From contig NZ_JARXHY010000002.1 of the NCBI RefSeq assembly GCF_031127815.1, positions 1 through 64,000 of the forward strand: 64,000 nt of DNA. Reading direction: 5' to 3'. Below, in pieces: positions 24,999-35,253 of this stretch (position 1 is the stretch's first letter; each line of letters starts with the position of its first letter). The notes under the pieces were generated by a model, which was not told the origin of the DNA, did not search any database, and saw only the letters and a list, made by a program, of their open reading frames with translations. This DNA comes from Pelagicoccus sp. SDUM812003 (GTDB lineage: Bacteria; Verrucomicrobiota; Verrucomicrobiia; Opitutales; Opitutaceae). A program made the translations under genes and the position numbers.

Positions 24999-27900
24999 AT
25001 GACGGAAAAGCGACTCTATCTGCACACCTCCAACCGAGCGGAAAACCTCGCTCGGAGGATCGTCGAAGTCGCCTCGGAATCCCCGCTTCCCTCCCTTCTC
25101 TCGCGCGAAACCGTCATGACCCTCAATCCCGGTATCGCCCGGTGGCTGCAATTCGAGATCGCCAAGCGGACCGGTGTCTCCTTCAGCTGGGACTTCCCCT
25201 TGCCCGGAAAGCTTTTCCGGCGCCTGCTCGAGGGATTCGCTCCTGGCTTCGACGCCCTCGGAGCGTTTCCCGAAGCGCTCGCTCGCTGGCACCTTTGCGA
25301 TCTGCTTTCGAATCTGGAGGACCAGCCGCGCTTCGCCACTTTGCGGGCCTACTGCCAAAGCCCCTCCCCCATCCGGCGCCTCGGCCTAGCGGGCCGCCTC
25401 GCCAAACTCTACGACGAGTACCTGGTCTACCGTCCCGACGAGCTGGTCAAATGGGAGGACGAGCCCCAGCATCGCCACTGGCAGGCGGAACTGTGGCGGC
25501 GCCTGCTCAAGCGCATCTACCCGCAGGCGGAAACGCCTCCGCATATCGCCCGCATCTGGAGTCGCCTCAGTCGCGGAGCCAATCCCATCGCTCCCCAGAT
25601 TTGGCCGGAGCGTCTCTTCCTGTTCGGCATATCCTCTCTCGCTCCACTGTATCTAGATTTCTTGGACAAGGTTTCTCAGCGCATCCCGGTCCACATCTTT
25701 CTCCTGCAGCCGTCCGACCTCTACTGGGCTGACCTGAAAACCAGCAAGGACATGCAGCGCATCGTGCAGCGCGCCGCGAGCCAGAGTGACGATTCCTGGG
25801 GCATCGACCCTGCGGACTGGCTTTTCGAAACCGGCAACCCGCTGCTACCGGCTCTCGGAAAACAAGGGCAGATGTTCCTCGACCTTCTCATCGACCGAGA
25901 CCCCATACAGGACGACAGCCAATTCAGCGAACCGGAGTCCGTCAGCCAACTGACCGCCCTCCAGTCGGATCTCTTCACGATCACTCGTCGCTCGGCGCCC
26001 TCTGGAGACCAACCCTATCCAGCCTACGACGGCACCCTGCAGATCCATCGCTGCACGACCAAGCGGCGCGAAGTAGAAACGCTATGGGACTACCTCGTGC
26101 ATCGTCTCGACAGCTCTCCGGACCTTCACCCTGGCGATATCATGGTGATGGCGCCGGACATCAACCAGTATCGCTCCCACATCGACGCCGTTTTCAAAAG
26201 CAAACGCGGCACGTCATTGGATATTCCCTACAGTATCGCCGACGCCCCGAATCGCATCCATTCGAGCTTGCTGTCCGGTCTAGCCGATATCCTCAGATCC
26301 AGCTCCGAGGAGGCAAGCTCTCGCTCCATCCTCTCCCTATTGGAAACGCCATTGCTTCGCGAGGCCTTCTCGTTCTCCGACATCGATATCGAGAGCATCG
26401 AATTTTGGATACGCGAGCTTGGCATTACTTGGGGATGGGACGCCCAGGACCGGCAGAGCCACCACGCTTTCGGCACCGATCTGGGCACTTGGAAGGAGCT
26501 GGAGCAGCGCCTCGTCAGCGGGCTCTTTTTCGGAAACGAACAAGCGCTGCCGAACGCCTATCTCTCCTACAACGAACTCGAGGCGGACCTTCGCGACACC
26601 GCGGGCCGCTTCACCGAATGCCTGTGTCTGCTGCGAACATTCAGGGAGGGCTACTGGCAAACCCGGGGCATTTCAGGCTGGCAGCAGCGACTCCTCTCCC
26701 ACCTGGAAAACCTGAGAACTCCGCTCGAGAGCTGGGAGCAGCAGTATCGCGAGGCGGTCGCCTTGATCCGCGAGGCCCTGCCCGACCTGGATTCCGTTTT
26801 CGCAACCGGAGCCGAGGCCTACCAAGCGGTTCTGGAAAAAATCGAAAACGCTCCTTCCAGCGGCGGCTACCTTAGCGGTGGAGTGACCTTCTGCTCCTTG
26901 AAGCCGATGCGTTCCATCCCGAGCGACACCGTCTGCGTGATCGGGCTCAACCGCCTCGACTTTCCGAAAAGAAATACGCGGCTGAGCTTCGATCTGCTCG
27001 CCCAGGCGCCGCGCAAGGGCGATCGCAATTCCAGAGAGGAATATCGCCAGTTCTTTCTCGAAACCATTCTCTCCGCCCGATCCCAGCTTTATCTGAGCTA
27101 CCTCGGCCTGTCCTCCAGCAGCGACACGGTTCGCGAACCCTCCGTAGTTTTGGAGGAACTACAGGCCTACCTCAAGGAGGCCATGAGCGATCAGGACTTC
27201 AAATCCATCCATTTCACGCAAAAACGGCAGTCCTACGATCGGGACTACTTCACTTCGGACCGCCTCTACACCTACGACGCCGATCGCGCCAAGCTGGCTG
27301 CCGAACTCCACTCGCCGCAAGCTGAAACCGCCCCTGCGCCGACAAATTCAGCCCCCCGCGAGCTGGACGAGCCAATCGAGCTCGAGGAGCTAATTTCCTT
27401 CTTCAAAGACCCCGCTCGCTATTTCGTTTCCAAGGTCAGTCAAGCCCGGCTCAATCGCATCGAGGATCCGCTACCAGAACACGATAAACTGCGCGAAACC
27501 GCGCTCGACGCCTATCTGATCAGAGATTTCTTCGCGGAGCGCCTATCCGCCGGCGAATCGATCGACGACTCATCGCTGGCCCGCTTCGCGAGTCGCAAGC
27601 GCCTTCCTCCGGGCCTTCTTCAAAAGCCAGTCTTTACAGAGGAGCTCGAACTGGCCCAGCGGGCCGCTGCAGCGCTCGATCCATGCCCAGCTCCCCCGAG
27701 CCTGCGCCTGCTACTCCTTGAACGCTCTGCCTTGAGCGGAAGAGTCCAGCTCGATGCTAAAAGCGGCGAACAGCTCCTCATTTTCAGCGGCGAAATGAAA
27801 GCGGGTAGAGTCATTGAAACCTGGATACGCCACCTTTTCGCCCGTGCCACCGAAAAGGACTTTTGCGGTCGCACCCTTGCCGTTTCTCTCAAGAGCCTCT

Positions 27901-28271
27901 CCACCACTGGCAATATCCGCTTCCTCCCAGTCGATCATGCGAAAGACGTTCTCGAACAACTGATCGCTCTTTACTTGAAGGCGCATTCAGCGCCCCTACC
28001 GCTCTTTCCAGAAGAAAGCTATCAGAGTTTCAAACGTGTATCCAAAGATAGTGACGCGAAAAGCGAGGCCTTTGAGGACGCCTTTCTGGCCGATTTCTCC
28101 AGCCGACTGGAAAAGGTCCAGCAAGGCAGCAAGAGCGACTGGGGGGCGGACTGGAGCGACTTCGACAAAGCCTGCTTTGGCGAGGAATTTCTGCCAGATC
28201 GCAAGGCCGCGGAAACCGCCATACGGATCTGGAAACCGGTTTTCCAAGCGATGGAGACTTTCAAACTGTGA
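24999..28271 (+). CDS. recC: RecC, exodeoxyribonuclease V gamma subunit
   Basis: The 1090-residue protein matches RecC, the subunit of RecBCD that splits the duplex and recognises Chi. N-terminal motifs are LYLHTSNRAENLA, TVMTLNPGIARWLQFEIAK and FSWDFPLPGKLFRRLL; further on come WPERLFLFGISSLAPLYLDFL and QIHRCTTKRREVETLWDYLV. The central and C-terminal regions include SLKPMRSIPSDTVCVIGLN and RFLPVDHAKDVLEQL. Length is close to E. coli RecC (1122). It opens the recC-recB-recD cluster and is 16 bases from recB. An overlapping + frame from 24959 is a shadow. Confidence 0.88.
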   Translation: MTEKRLYLHTSNRAENLARRIVEVASESPLPSLLSRETVMTLNPGIARWLQFEIAKRTGVSFSWDFPLPGKLFRRLLEGFAPGFDALGAFPEALARWHLCDLLSNLEDQPRFATLRAYCQSPSPIRRLGLAGRLAKLYDEYLVYRPDELVKWEDEPQHRHWQAELWRRLLKRIYPQAETPPHIARIWSRLSRGANPIAPQIWPERLFLFGISSLAPLYLDFLDKVSQRIPVHIFLLQPSDLYWADLKTSKDMQRIVQRAASQSDDSWGIDPADWLFETGNPLLPALGKQGQMFLDLLIDRDPIQDDSQFSEPESVSQLTALQSDLFTITRRSAPSGDQPYPAYDGTLQIHRCTTKRREVETLWDYLVHRLDSSPDLHPGDIMVMAPDINQYRSHIDAVFKSKRGTSLDIPYSIADAPNRIHSSLLSGLADILRSSSEEASSRSILSLLETPLLREAFSFSDIDIESIEFWIRELGITWGWDAQDRQSHHAFGTDLGTWKELEQRLVSGLFFGNEQALPNAYLSYNELEADLRDTAGRFTECLCLLRTFREGYWQTRGISGWQQRLLSHLENLRTPLESWEQQYREAVALIREALPDLDSVFATGAEAYQAVLEKIENAPSSGGYLSGGVTFCSLKPMRSIPSDTVCVIGLNRLDFPKRNTRLSFDLLAQAPRKGDRNSREEYRQFFLETILSARSQLYLSYLGLSSSSDTVREPSVVLEELQAYLKEAMSDQDFKSIHFTQKRQSYDRDYFTSDRLYTYDADRAKLAAELHSPQAETAPAPTNSAPRELDEPIELEELISFFKDPARYFVSKVSQARLNRIEDPLPEHDKLRETALDAYLIRDFFAERLSAGESIDDSSLARFASRKRLPPGLLQKPVFTEELELAQRAAAALDPCPAPPSLRLLLLERSALSGRVQLDAKSGEQLLIFSGEMKAGRVIETWIRHLFARATEKDFCGRTLAVSLKSLSTTGNIRFLPVDHAKDVLEQLIALYLKAHSAPLPLFPEESYQSFKRVSKDSDAKSEAFEDAFLADFSSRLEKVQQGSKSDWGADWSDFDKACFGEEFLPDRKAAETAIRIWKPVFQAMETFKL

Positions 28272-28287
28272 ACCACGGTAGCCAACG

Positions 28288-31200
28288 ATGATTGAACTCT
28301 CCCCAGGAACGACATTGATCGAGGCGAGCGCTGGTACCGGAAAAACCTATACGCTTTGCCGAATCGCTTTGCAGCTCACGGTGCAAAAAGGCGTCACTCT
28401 CGATCGAATTCTCGCTGTCACCTTCACCGAAGCGGCTACCGAAGAGCTCGCCAGCCGGTTCCACGAGCTTTATCAAACCTGTCTCCGAGAATTGGAGACA
28501 GGAAAGCTGGAAGAGGAAATCCTTCTCGAACTCGCAGCTTGCGGCGACTTCGATCGCGAACAAGCCATCCGAGCATTGCGTTTCAGTCTGGACGTCTTCG
28601 ACGAGGCGCCGATCTCGACCATTCACAGTTTTTGCAAACGCGCTCTCGACCTCATTTCGCTGGAAACGAAATCCCCGCTGGATGCGGAACTGGTTCCCGT
28701 CGAAAAGCCGCTCATCGATCGATTGCGGTCCGAATACATTCGCGAACGCGTTCTCGAATCTTCGCTCGCTCTCAGCCTAGCCCTTCCGAGTCAGCGCGAC
28801 TTTTCCGAAAAGCTGGAGGAAATCGGGAGATGGAGCTCCAGCCATCCGAGTTCGAAGCTTCATCCAACCCCGCCACCTGTCGATATCGCTGGCCTGGACA
28901 GACGGGTCGAAGCCTTGCCCGGAGCCGTGCAAGAGCTGCTCGCTCGAGCCGACGCCCTCGGGCCTTCGCTGAAAAAGAACTCGCGCGTCGCGAAGCAGCT
29001 CGTCGCCTCGGACAGCTCGCTATCCCTGATCGCGAAGCGCGGCTACCTGCTGCCCAGCGATTTGGCTGCCCTGAAGGACTTGGGCAGCGACACCTGGTCC
29101 AAGGCGCTGAACAAGTCCGGACAAGGATTGGAGCCACCTTCCGCTTTCGCTCTGATCGACGTAATCAACGATCAACTACAGAATGCGTTTTCGTCATTGG
29201 CATTTCACTACGGTAGCTGGCTACGACAGCAGCTCGAAGAAGCCAAGCAGCGAGCGAACATCATCACCTTCAATGATTTGCTCCACTCGCTGCACCGCGC
29301 CCTGAAAAGCGATGAACATGGGACTGTCGCAGATCTGATCGGGTCCCGATACGACGCTGTTCTGATCGACGAGTTTCAGGATACCGACATCGTGCAGCTC
29401 GAGATCGCAAAAACGCTGTTCGGCGACGGCAAGCACTACCTCTTTTACATCGGCGACCCGAAACAATCGATCTACCGCTTCCGTGGGGCCGACATCTACG
29501 CCTATTTCAGCGGAGCCCAAAGCGATTCCGGCAAAAAGCTCACCCTAGCGAAAAACTACCGCTCGGATCCGAAGTTGATCGATGCGGTCAACCATCTCTT
29601 CACCCAGGCCCGCGCCGGTTTCGTCGATGAACGAATCGTCTACACACCGGTGCAAGCGGGGAAAACCGACACCAGCTGCCCGTTTCGGTCCACCTCCCCC
29701 TTTCACATCGAGCATCTGATGCTCGAAGGGGATCCCAACAAAGCGCCAGGCCGGCAGGAGTACGCCAAAGCCCTCGCCGAGCGCGCCGCCGAAGACTTCT
29801 CCGTTCGCCTCAACGCGGATCCCGATCTCCGAGCGAACCAGGTCGCGTTTCTCGTGAACAGTCACAAGGAAGCGGATACGCTAGCTATTGCCCTGAACAG
29901 ACGCGGCATTTCTTGCTCGATTCGCTCGGAGCGTGGCGTGTTCAAGAGCGAGGAAGCGGAGATCATGAAGCAGCTTCTCGCGTCCCTATCTTCGCCCTCG
30001 AGAATCAGCTTGAAAAAAGGGCTTGTCGCCACGATCAGCCTCTCCGTCGTGGTCGACAAGCTGGTCGACGAATCGGTTCAGGCTAGCCTCGCTCCATTCT
30101 TTGAATACATTTCCGAATGGTCAAACAACTGGGAAAACGCGAACTTCGACGTCTCCTTTCGCAGACTGCTCTCGCTCCTGCCTTCCTTCATCGCTACATC
30201 AAATCATGGGCAATGGGAGCGGCGACTCGCGAACTTGCACCACCTCGCCGAACACCTTTCGGAGACTCATAGCGCCGACCGCCTTAGCCCGCTAGCTCTG
30301 CTAAACTGGCTGGAAAGGGAGAGCCAATCGGAGTCAAGCGACCGCGACGACTCGCAAGTCCGCTTGGTATCCGATCAAGGCAAGCCGCAAATCATCACCA
30401 TCCACAAGAGCAAAGGCCTGCAGTTTCCGCTCGTCATCCTGCCCTTCATCGGACTGCGACGTCTGCGACGAGATCCGCGACTGGAGAGCTATCACAACGA
30501 AGATGGTTCGCTCGTCCTGGATATGGACATACAGAGCGACGAAAACCGGCTTGCCGCCGCTCGCAGGGAGAGCCTGGCCGAGGACATCCGACTGATCTAC
30601 GTCGCTTTGACGCGAGCGGAGCATGAGAATATTCTCTACCTCTGCCCGGAGGAGATCTCTGCCCATGCTCGGGTTCTCAGTTCCAGTTTCGCCCAGTTCC
30701 TTCTCGGTGATGAAGATGCGACCAGTGAGAACCTAGCGGCGTTCCTTCAAACGCTCGCCCAGCGCTCAGAAGGGGCTCTGAGCTACGGCCAATCGCCCCT
30801 TTTCGAAACGGAAACCACCGTTTGCGATAGGAGTTTCGATGGAAGTTTCGCCTCGTTCAAGGAGAGACTTCCCGTATCGATTAAGCAGATACCCTCCCCT
30901 CATCGCGTGCTGAGCTTTTCAGCCATCAGCAAGTTCGCCCACCGAGAGTTGGAGTCCAGCTACGGGCTTTCGCAAGCATCCGAAAGCAAGAACGACGAAC
31001 CGAACGAAGAAACGGAAGACGATCTCGATGATCCCGTAGTCCCTGTCGAGGAAACGAATCGCGGCCCGAGCATCTTCACCTTGCCCAAAGGGGTTCGAGC
31101 AGGGGATCTGCTTCACCTGATTTTAGAGCGATACGACTTCTCTCAACCCGAAACCCTCGCCAGGGTCACTGAATCGGTTTTCGATGAATTGAATTTCCAG

Positions 31201-31821
31201 CCCCGGTCCTACGACGCGATCGTGGCCACCCAGATCGGCATCGTCACCCAGACCGAGCTTCCGTCTCCCTTCGGGGCCTTTCGCCTCGCGGATATCGCTC
31301 CCAGCCAGCGTTTAGCGGAGCTTGAGTTTTCGTATCCAGTATCCGGTGACATTCTTAAATCGATCGGCCAGGCGCTTTCCGGCGAAGATCGAGGTCTCAT
31401 ACCGGAAACGTGGGCGAAGCGCCTTTCGACCATCGACATGCCATTGATCGCCTCTATGCTTCGAGGATTCATCGACCTGGTTTTCGAACGCGAAGGACGC
31501 CTCTACATTCTCGACTGGAAAAGCAACTACCTTGGCGATCATCCCCAAAGCTACGATGAAACCGCCATGCGGGAGGCGATGGCGGAGCACGACTACTTCC
31601 TGCAATACCTGCTCTACTGCGTGGCGCTGAAGCGCTATCTCAGTTGGAAGTTTCCAGAGGACAGTTTCACCGATCGCTTTGGAGGAGTGTACTACCTGTT
31701 CGTTCGCGGCATGTCGCTTGGCAAGCAGACAGGCATCTACTTCGATCGACCGCCTCACTCGCTGCTCGACGCTCTCGACACGGCGCTGACCATGCCCGAT
31801 CCTCAAACGCTAGCCAAATGA
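28288..31821 (+). CDS. recB: RecB, exodeoxyribonuclease V beta subunit
   Basis: The 1177-residue protein is the 3'-5' helicase and nuclease subunit of RecBCD, of the same length as E. coli RecB (1180). The Walker A motif is near residue 12 (IEASAGTGKTYTL). Further helicase motifs are VTFTEAATEELASR, VLIDEFQDTD, YIGDPKQSIYRFRGAD, ITIHKSKGLQFPLVIL and RLIYVALTRAEHENILYL-type (here IRLIYVALTRAEH). The C-terminal nuclease domain has MLRGFIDLVFE and ILDWKSNYLG, the D...DxK motif. It acts in double-strand break repair. Its stop overlaps the recD start (ATGA). Confidence 0.92.
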   Translation: MIELSPGTTLIEASAGTGKTYTLCRIALQLTVQKGVTLDRILAVTFTEAATEELASRFHELYQTCLRELETGKLEEEILLELAACGDFDREQAIRALRFSLDVFDEAPISTIHSFCKRALDLISLETKSPLDAELVPVEKPLIDRLRSEYIRERVLESSLALSLALPSQRDFSEKLEEIGRWSSSHPSSKLHPTPPPVDIAGLDRRVEALPGAVQELLARADALGPSLKKNSRVAKQLVASDSSLSLIAKRGYLLPSDLAALKDLGSDTWSKALNKSGQGLEPPSAFALIDVINDQLQNAFSSLAFHYGSWLRQQLEEAKQRANIITFNDLLHSLHRALKSDEHGTVADLIGSRYDAVLIDEFQDTDIVQLEIAKTLFGDGKHYLFYIGDPKQSIYRFRGADIYAYFSGAQSDSGKKLTLAKNYRSDPKLIDAVNHLFTQARAGFVDERIVYTPVQAGKTDTSCPFRSTSPFHIEHLMLEGDPNKAPGRQEYAKALAERAAEDFSVRLNADPDLRANQVAFLVNSHKEADTLAIALNRRGISCSIRSERGVFKSEEAEIMKQLLASLSSPSRISLKKGLVATISLSVVVDKLVDESVQASLAPFFEYISEWSNNWENANFDVSFRRLLSLLPSFIATSNHGQWERRLANLHHLAEHLSETHSADRLSPLALLNWLERESQSESSDRDDSQVRLVSDQGKPQIITIHKSKGLQFPLVILPFIGLRRLRRDPRLESYHNEDGSLVLDMDIQSDENRLAAARRESLAEDIRLIYVALTRAEHENILYLCPEEISAHARVLSSSFAQFLLGDEDATSENLAAFLQTLAQRSEGALSYGQSPLFETETTVCDRSFDGSFASFKERLPVSIKQIPSPHRVLSFSAISKFAHRELESSYGLSQASESKNDEPNEETEDDLDDPVVPVEETNRGPSIFTLPKGVRAGDLLHLILERYDFSQPETLARVTESVFDELNFQPRSYDAIVATQIGIVTQTELPSPFGAFRLADIAPSQRLAELEFSYPVSGDILKSIGQALSGEDRGLIPETWAKRLSTIDMPLIASMLRGFIDLVFEREGRLYILDWKSNYLGDHPQSYDETAMREAMAEHDYFLQYLLYCVALKRYLSWKFPEDSFTDRFGGVYYLFVRGMSLGKQTGIYFDRPPHSLLDALDTALTMPDPQTLAK

Positions 31822-33602
31822 TCACCGAGCTCCCTGCCAGTTTAAGCTTTTTAAACGACGCCCCCTTCGCCGCCTCGGATCGCATGCTCGCCTTCCACCT
31901 GAAAAGCGTTTGGTCGGAGACGGAGCCCATGATCCTGATCGCCTCCGCCCTAGCCAACCTTGCTCTGCGCGAGGGAAACGCCTATCTGGACCTGAAAACC
32001 AGGCCGGAATCCCTGGACATTGTCCCTTCGCTCAAGTGGCCGACCAATGAGGAATGGGCGGAGCTATTCAAACGCAGTCAAGTCGTCGACTCCGACTCCG
32101 GCGAACGCGGCCTGCCTTTGGTATTCGTCGCTCCAGATTCCTTGTATTTGAACAAGTACTACGCTTACGAAAAAGAGCTAGCATCGATCATCATCGAGCG
32201 AACCCGAGCGACGTTTCCCGAATCCGTTCAGACCTCGCAAGCCAGCGGACAGCTGAGTTTCGACGCTCTCATGGGCGTCGCCGATCCTTCCGAGCGAGGA
32301 AAGCCGCGCCCCGACCCAGTCGAACGAGCTCTTACGCGTCCGTTCTACGTTATCACTGGCGGACCTGGCACCGGAAAAACCACCCTAGCTCTCCGCTACC
32401 TCAACCGGCTGATGGATAGCTGGGACAAGCCCATCCCTCCTTTTTTCGCGACCGTCGCCCCAACGGGCAAAGCCGCCGCTCGTCTGGCGGAATCCTTGGC
32501 CAACGGTGTCGACCGACTTCAACTCGAAGACGAAAGGAAGCAGCTGCTACGAGGAATACCTTGCCTGACAATCCACCGGCTGCTGGGGCCCTTGCCGCAC
32601 CGGGCCAGCTTTCGACGCGACGCTCGCAACCCGATCCATCAAGATGCCATCGTGATCGATGAAAGCAGCATGATCGACCTGCCCTTGATGCTCAAGCTAC
32701 TGCAGGCCACGCCCAAGTCCTGCCGGATTCTGCTGCTTGGCGACAAGGATCAGCTCGCCAGCGTCAATGTCGGCTCGGTTCTCGCCGACATCCTGAAGGC
32801 AGGGGAAGACATACATTCGCCTTTGAGAAACAGCATCGAGCGTCTGACCAGGACGTATCGATTCAGCGAGGACAGCGCTATCTATCGCTTGTGCACGTTT
32901 GCCCAGAGCGGCGATTCGGAGGGCTTCGAAGCCCTGTTGACTCAGCCGCCCGAAGACCTGGAGTTCCATCCGATGTCAGCCGATGGAGCGCGTCTGCCAC
33001 AAGCTGCCACCCAGTCGGCTCTGCAGCGCCACCAGGCCCTCCTCAACGAGCCGAGCGCGGAAGCGGCCCTCGCGCGGTTGACCGACGCCATCACCTTGAC
33101 CCCAACCCGCCAAGGCTCCTTCGGTTCCATGCGCTTCAATCAAACCGTCGAGCGAGCGATCCGCGAGCGCGACCAGCTATCCCCGTTCGAACCCATCAAC
33201 GCGTTCCCCATCATCGTATTGGAAAACAACTACGAACTGGAACTCTTCAACGGCGACCTTGGCATCGTGTGGCTGGAAGGCGAGGAAGGCGCGGCTTACG
33301 CGTATTTCGCTGGCAGCGACGGGTCGACGCGCCGTTTTCGACTCAGCGAGCTTCCTCGGCACGAGGCGGCATTCGCTCTGACCATCCACAAGAGCCAGGG
33401 GTCGGAGTTCGAGCACGTCACCTGCCTTTTCGGTCCCGGAGAAAGCCAGCTCCATACCCGGGAGCTCCTCTACACTGCGTTCAGCCGAGCCAAAACCAAA
33501 CTCACCCTCTTCGGCGATCTGGAGCGCCTCAGCGACAGCATCCAGCGATCCGCAAAACGGGCCACACGGCTGGCTGAACTGATCAACCGCCGCGCCCCTT
33601 GA
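31818..33602 (+). CDS. recD: RecD, exodeoxyribonuclease V alpha subunit
   Basis: This 594-residue 5'-3' helicase subunit has the Walker A motif YVITGGPGTGKTTLALRYL (about 176-190). Further motifs are VAPTGKAAARLAESL, CLTIHRLLG, VIDESSMIDLPLM and LLLGDKDQLASVNVGSVL. The C-terminal motif ALTIHKSQGSEFEHV is followed by LLYTAFSRAKTKLTLFG. The start ATG overlaps the recB stop in ATGA, a classic coupling arrangement. Reading 174 bases further upstream would lie entirely within recB and is rejected. Length fits E. coli RecD (608). The stop in turn overlaps the next start. Confidence 0.92.
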   Translation: MITELPASLSFLNDAPFAASDRMLAFHLKSVWSETEPMILIASALANLALREGNAYLDLKTRPESLDIVPSLKWPTNEEWAELFKRSQVVDSDSGERGLPLVFVAPDSLYLNKYYAYEKELASIIIERTRATFPESVQTSQASGQLSFDALMGVADPSERGKPRPDPVERALTRPFYVITGGPGTGKTTLALRYLNRLMDSWDKPIPPFFATVAPTGKAAARLAESLANGVDRLQLEDERKQLLRGIPCLTIHRLLGPLPHRASFRRDARNPIHQDAIVIDESSMIDLPLMLKLLQATPKSCRILLLGDKDQLASVNVGSVLADILKAGEDIHSPLRNSIERLTRTYRFSEDSAIYRLCTFAQSGDSEGFEALLTQPPEDLEFHPMSADGARLPQAATQSALQRHQALLNEPSAEAALARLTDAITLTPTRQGSFGSMRFNQTVERAIRERDQLSPFEPINAFPIIVLENNYELELFNGDLGIVWLEGEEGAAYAYFAGSDGSTRRFRLSELPRHEAAFALTIHKSQGSEFEHVTCLFGPGESQLHTRELLYTAFSRAKTKLTLFGDLERLSDSIQRSAKRATRLAELINRRAP

Positions 33603-34216
33603 GCGACATCGCTCGCGGCCCGGGAGATTCCCTGAGTTTCCGCTTTACCCGAAAAGGCAATGCGCTCTATCTGAAGGGCGTGCTCGTCAAGAAGACCATT
33701 GAATCCCAGGAAATAAAGGAGGCTATCGACCGCATGGCGAAAGCGATCGCGGACGCCCATCCCAAGCCGGACAATCTTGTGCTGGCAGGCATCGCCAACG
33801 GGGGCATTCCACTCTGCTCGCTGCTGGAAAACGCCTTGTCGCGGCGCTTCGGCACCTCCGTGCCAAAGGCGGTCATCGACATATCGTTTCACCGCGACGA
33901 CATCGGGCACCACCCCATCACCAAAGAAGTGCAAGCCACCCACATGGCCACCGACCCGGAAGACTCCACCATTATCCTGGTGGACGACGTTTTCTTTTCC
34001 GGGCGCACGGTGCGAGCCGCCATAGCGGAGGTCCTCACGATCGGTCGTCCCTACCAGGTGGAGCTGGCGGTTTTGGTCGATCGGGGAAACCGTCGACTGC
34101 CCTTCGCCGCCAACTACACCGGCCTGGTCGTGCCTACGACTCCCGCAGAAAAGGTCGAAGTGAACCTCGACCTCGACGCGTTCGAAAACTCCAAGATAGA
34201 AATCCTCGACGCCTAG
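33599..34216 (+). CDS. pyrR: PyrR, bifunctional pyr regulator / uracil phosphoribosyltransferase-like
   Basis: The 205-residue protein is a type I phosphoribosyltransferase of the PyrR group. The PRPP-binding loop is IILVDDVFFSGRTVRAA (about 122-138), and ANGGIPLCSLLE and VIDISFHRDDIG are also typical. PyrR binds UMP and pyr mRNA to control pyrimidine genes and may have weak uracil phosphoribosyltransferase activity. The start is a TTG that overlaps the recD stop (TTGA). The first 30 residues are an extension beyond usual PyrR (about 180), so a later start is possible. It precedes pyrB and pyrC. No PyrR-binding attenuator is visible in the 43 bases before pyrB. Confidence 0.85.
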   Translation: MSDIARGPGDSLSFRFTRKGNALYLKGVLVKKTIESQEIKEAIDRMAKAIADAHPKPDNLVLAGIANGGIPLCSLLENALSRRFGTSVPKAVIDISFHRDDIGHHPITKEVQATHMATDPEDSTIILVDDVFFSGRTVRAAIAEVLTIGRPYQVELAVLVDRGNRRLPFAANYTGLVVPTTPAEKVEVNLDLDAFENSKIEILDA

Positions 34217-34259
34217 TCCGCCAACGACTCCCGCAAGCCCACACTCCTTCGTCTCTCAC

Positions 34260-35201
34260 ATGCCCTGGAATCGCAAAGACCTCATCACCATCGAGGAGCT
34301 CTCGGTCGACGAGATCAACACCCTCTTCGAAACCGCCGACGCCTTCAAAAAGGTGCTCGGACGCAAAACCGCCAAGACGCCTGCCCTGCGCGGCAAGCAC
34401 GTGGTCAACCTCTTCTTCGAGCCCAGCACCCGCACCCGAGTCGCCTTCGAAATGGCGGCAAAACGGCTCAGCGCCGACGTCACCTCGCTGGACATGAAAA
34501 CCAGCAGCGCCACCAAGGGCGAGACCCTGCGCGACACGGTGGAAAACATTCGAGCCCTCGCCGCGGATATCATCATCATCCGCCATTCCGCACCTGGCTC
34601 CGCTGGCTACATCGCCAAGATCCTGGACATCCCGGTGCTCAACGCGGGCGACGGAGCCCACGAGCATCCCACGCAAGCCCTTCTCGACTGCTTCACCCTG
34701 CGGGAAAAGTTCGGCTCGCTGGAGGGGCGCAAGATCGCCATCCTGGGGGACATTCTCTACAGCCGCGTAGCCCGCTCCAACATCTGGGCTATGAAGAAGC
34801 TGGGAGCGGAAGTCACACTGGTCGGCCCATCGACGTTGGTCCCTCACGAGTTCGAGCAATTCGGCGTGCACGTCTCCCACAATCTGAAATCCGCCTTAGC
34901 CGACAAAGACGCTGTCATGCTCCTTCGAATACAGCACGAACGGCAAAACGCCTCCGCGTTCCCGTCCTTGAACGAATACACCAGCATGTTCGGCCTGAAC
35001 AAGGAGCGCCTCGCTTGGCTGAAGAAGGATGCCATCATCATGCATCCTGGCCCCATCAATCGCGGGGTGGAGATCGACTCCGAGCTGGCGGACTCCGAGC
35101 AATCCGTGATCTTGGAACAGGTCACCAACGGCCTCGCCGTCCGCATGGCGGGCCTCTACCTCTGCAACGGAGGGTCGGCCGAAGCAGTTGTCACCAAATA
35201 G
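34260..35201 (+). CDS. pyrB: Aspartate carbamoyltransferase catalytic chain
   Basis: The 313-residue enzyme makes N-carbamoyl-aspartate from aspartate and carbamoyl phosphate, the committed step of UMP synthesis. It has the carbamoyl-phosphate-binding motif FFEPSTRTRVAFE (about 59-71), KGETLRDTVENI, IIRHSAPGSAGYIA, and DGAHEHPTQALLD. The C-terminal motifs are LRIQHERQNA and MHPGPINRGVEI. Length is typical (about 310). No pyrI regulatory-chain gene is nearby. The start ATG follows a pyrimidine-rich leader without Shine-Dalgarno. It is followed by pyrC after 52 bases. Confidence 0.95.
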   Translation: MPWNRKDLITIEELSVDEINTLFETADAFKKVLGRKTAKTPALRGKHVVNLFFEPSTRTRVAFEMAAKRLSADVTSLDMKTSSATKGETLRDTVENIRALAADIIIIRHSAPGSAGYIAKILDIPVLNAGDGAHEHPTQALLDCFTLREKFGSLEGRKIAILGDILYSRVARSNIWAMKKLGAEVTLVGPSTLVPHEFEQFGVHVSHNLKSALADKDAVMLLRIQHERQNASAFPSLNEYTSMFGLNKERLAWLKKDAIIMHPGPINRGVEIDSELADSEQSVILEQVTNGLAVRMAGLYLCNGGSAEAVVTK

Positions 35202-35253
35202 AAACTACACCAAACTTCCTAAAACCCGTCACCATCTACCGCCTCACTCTCCC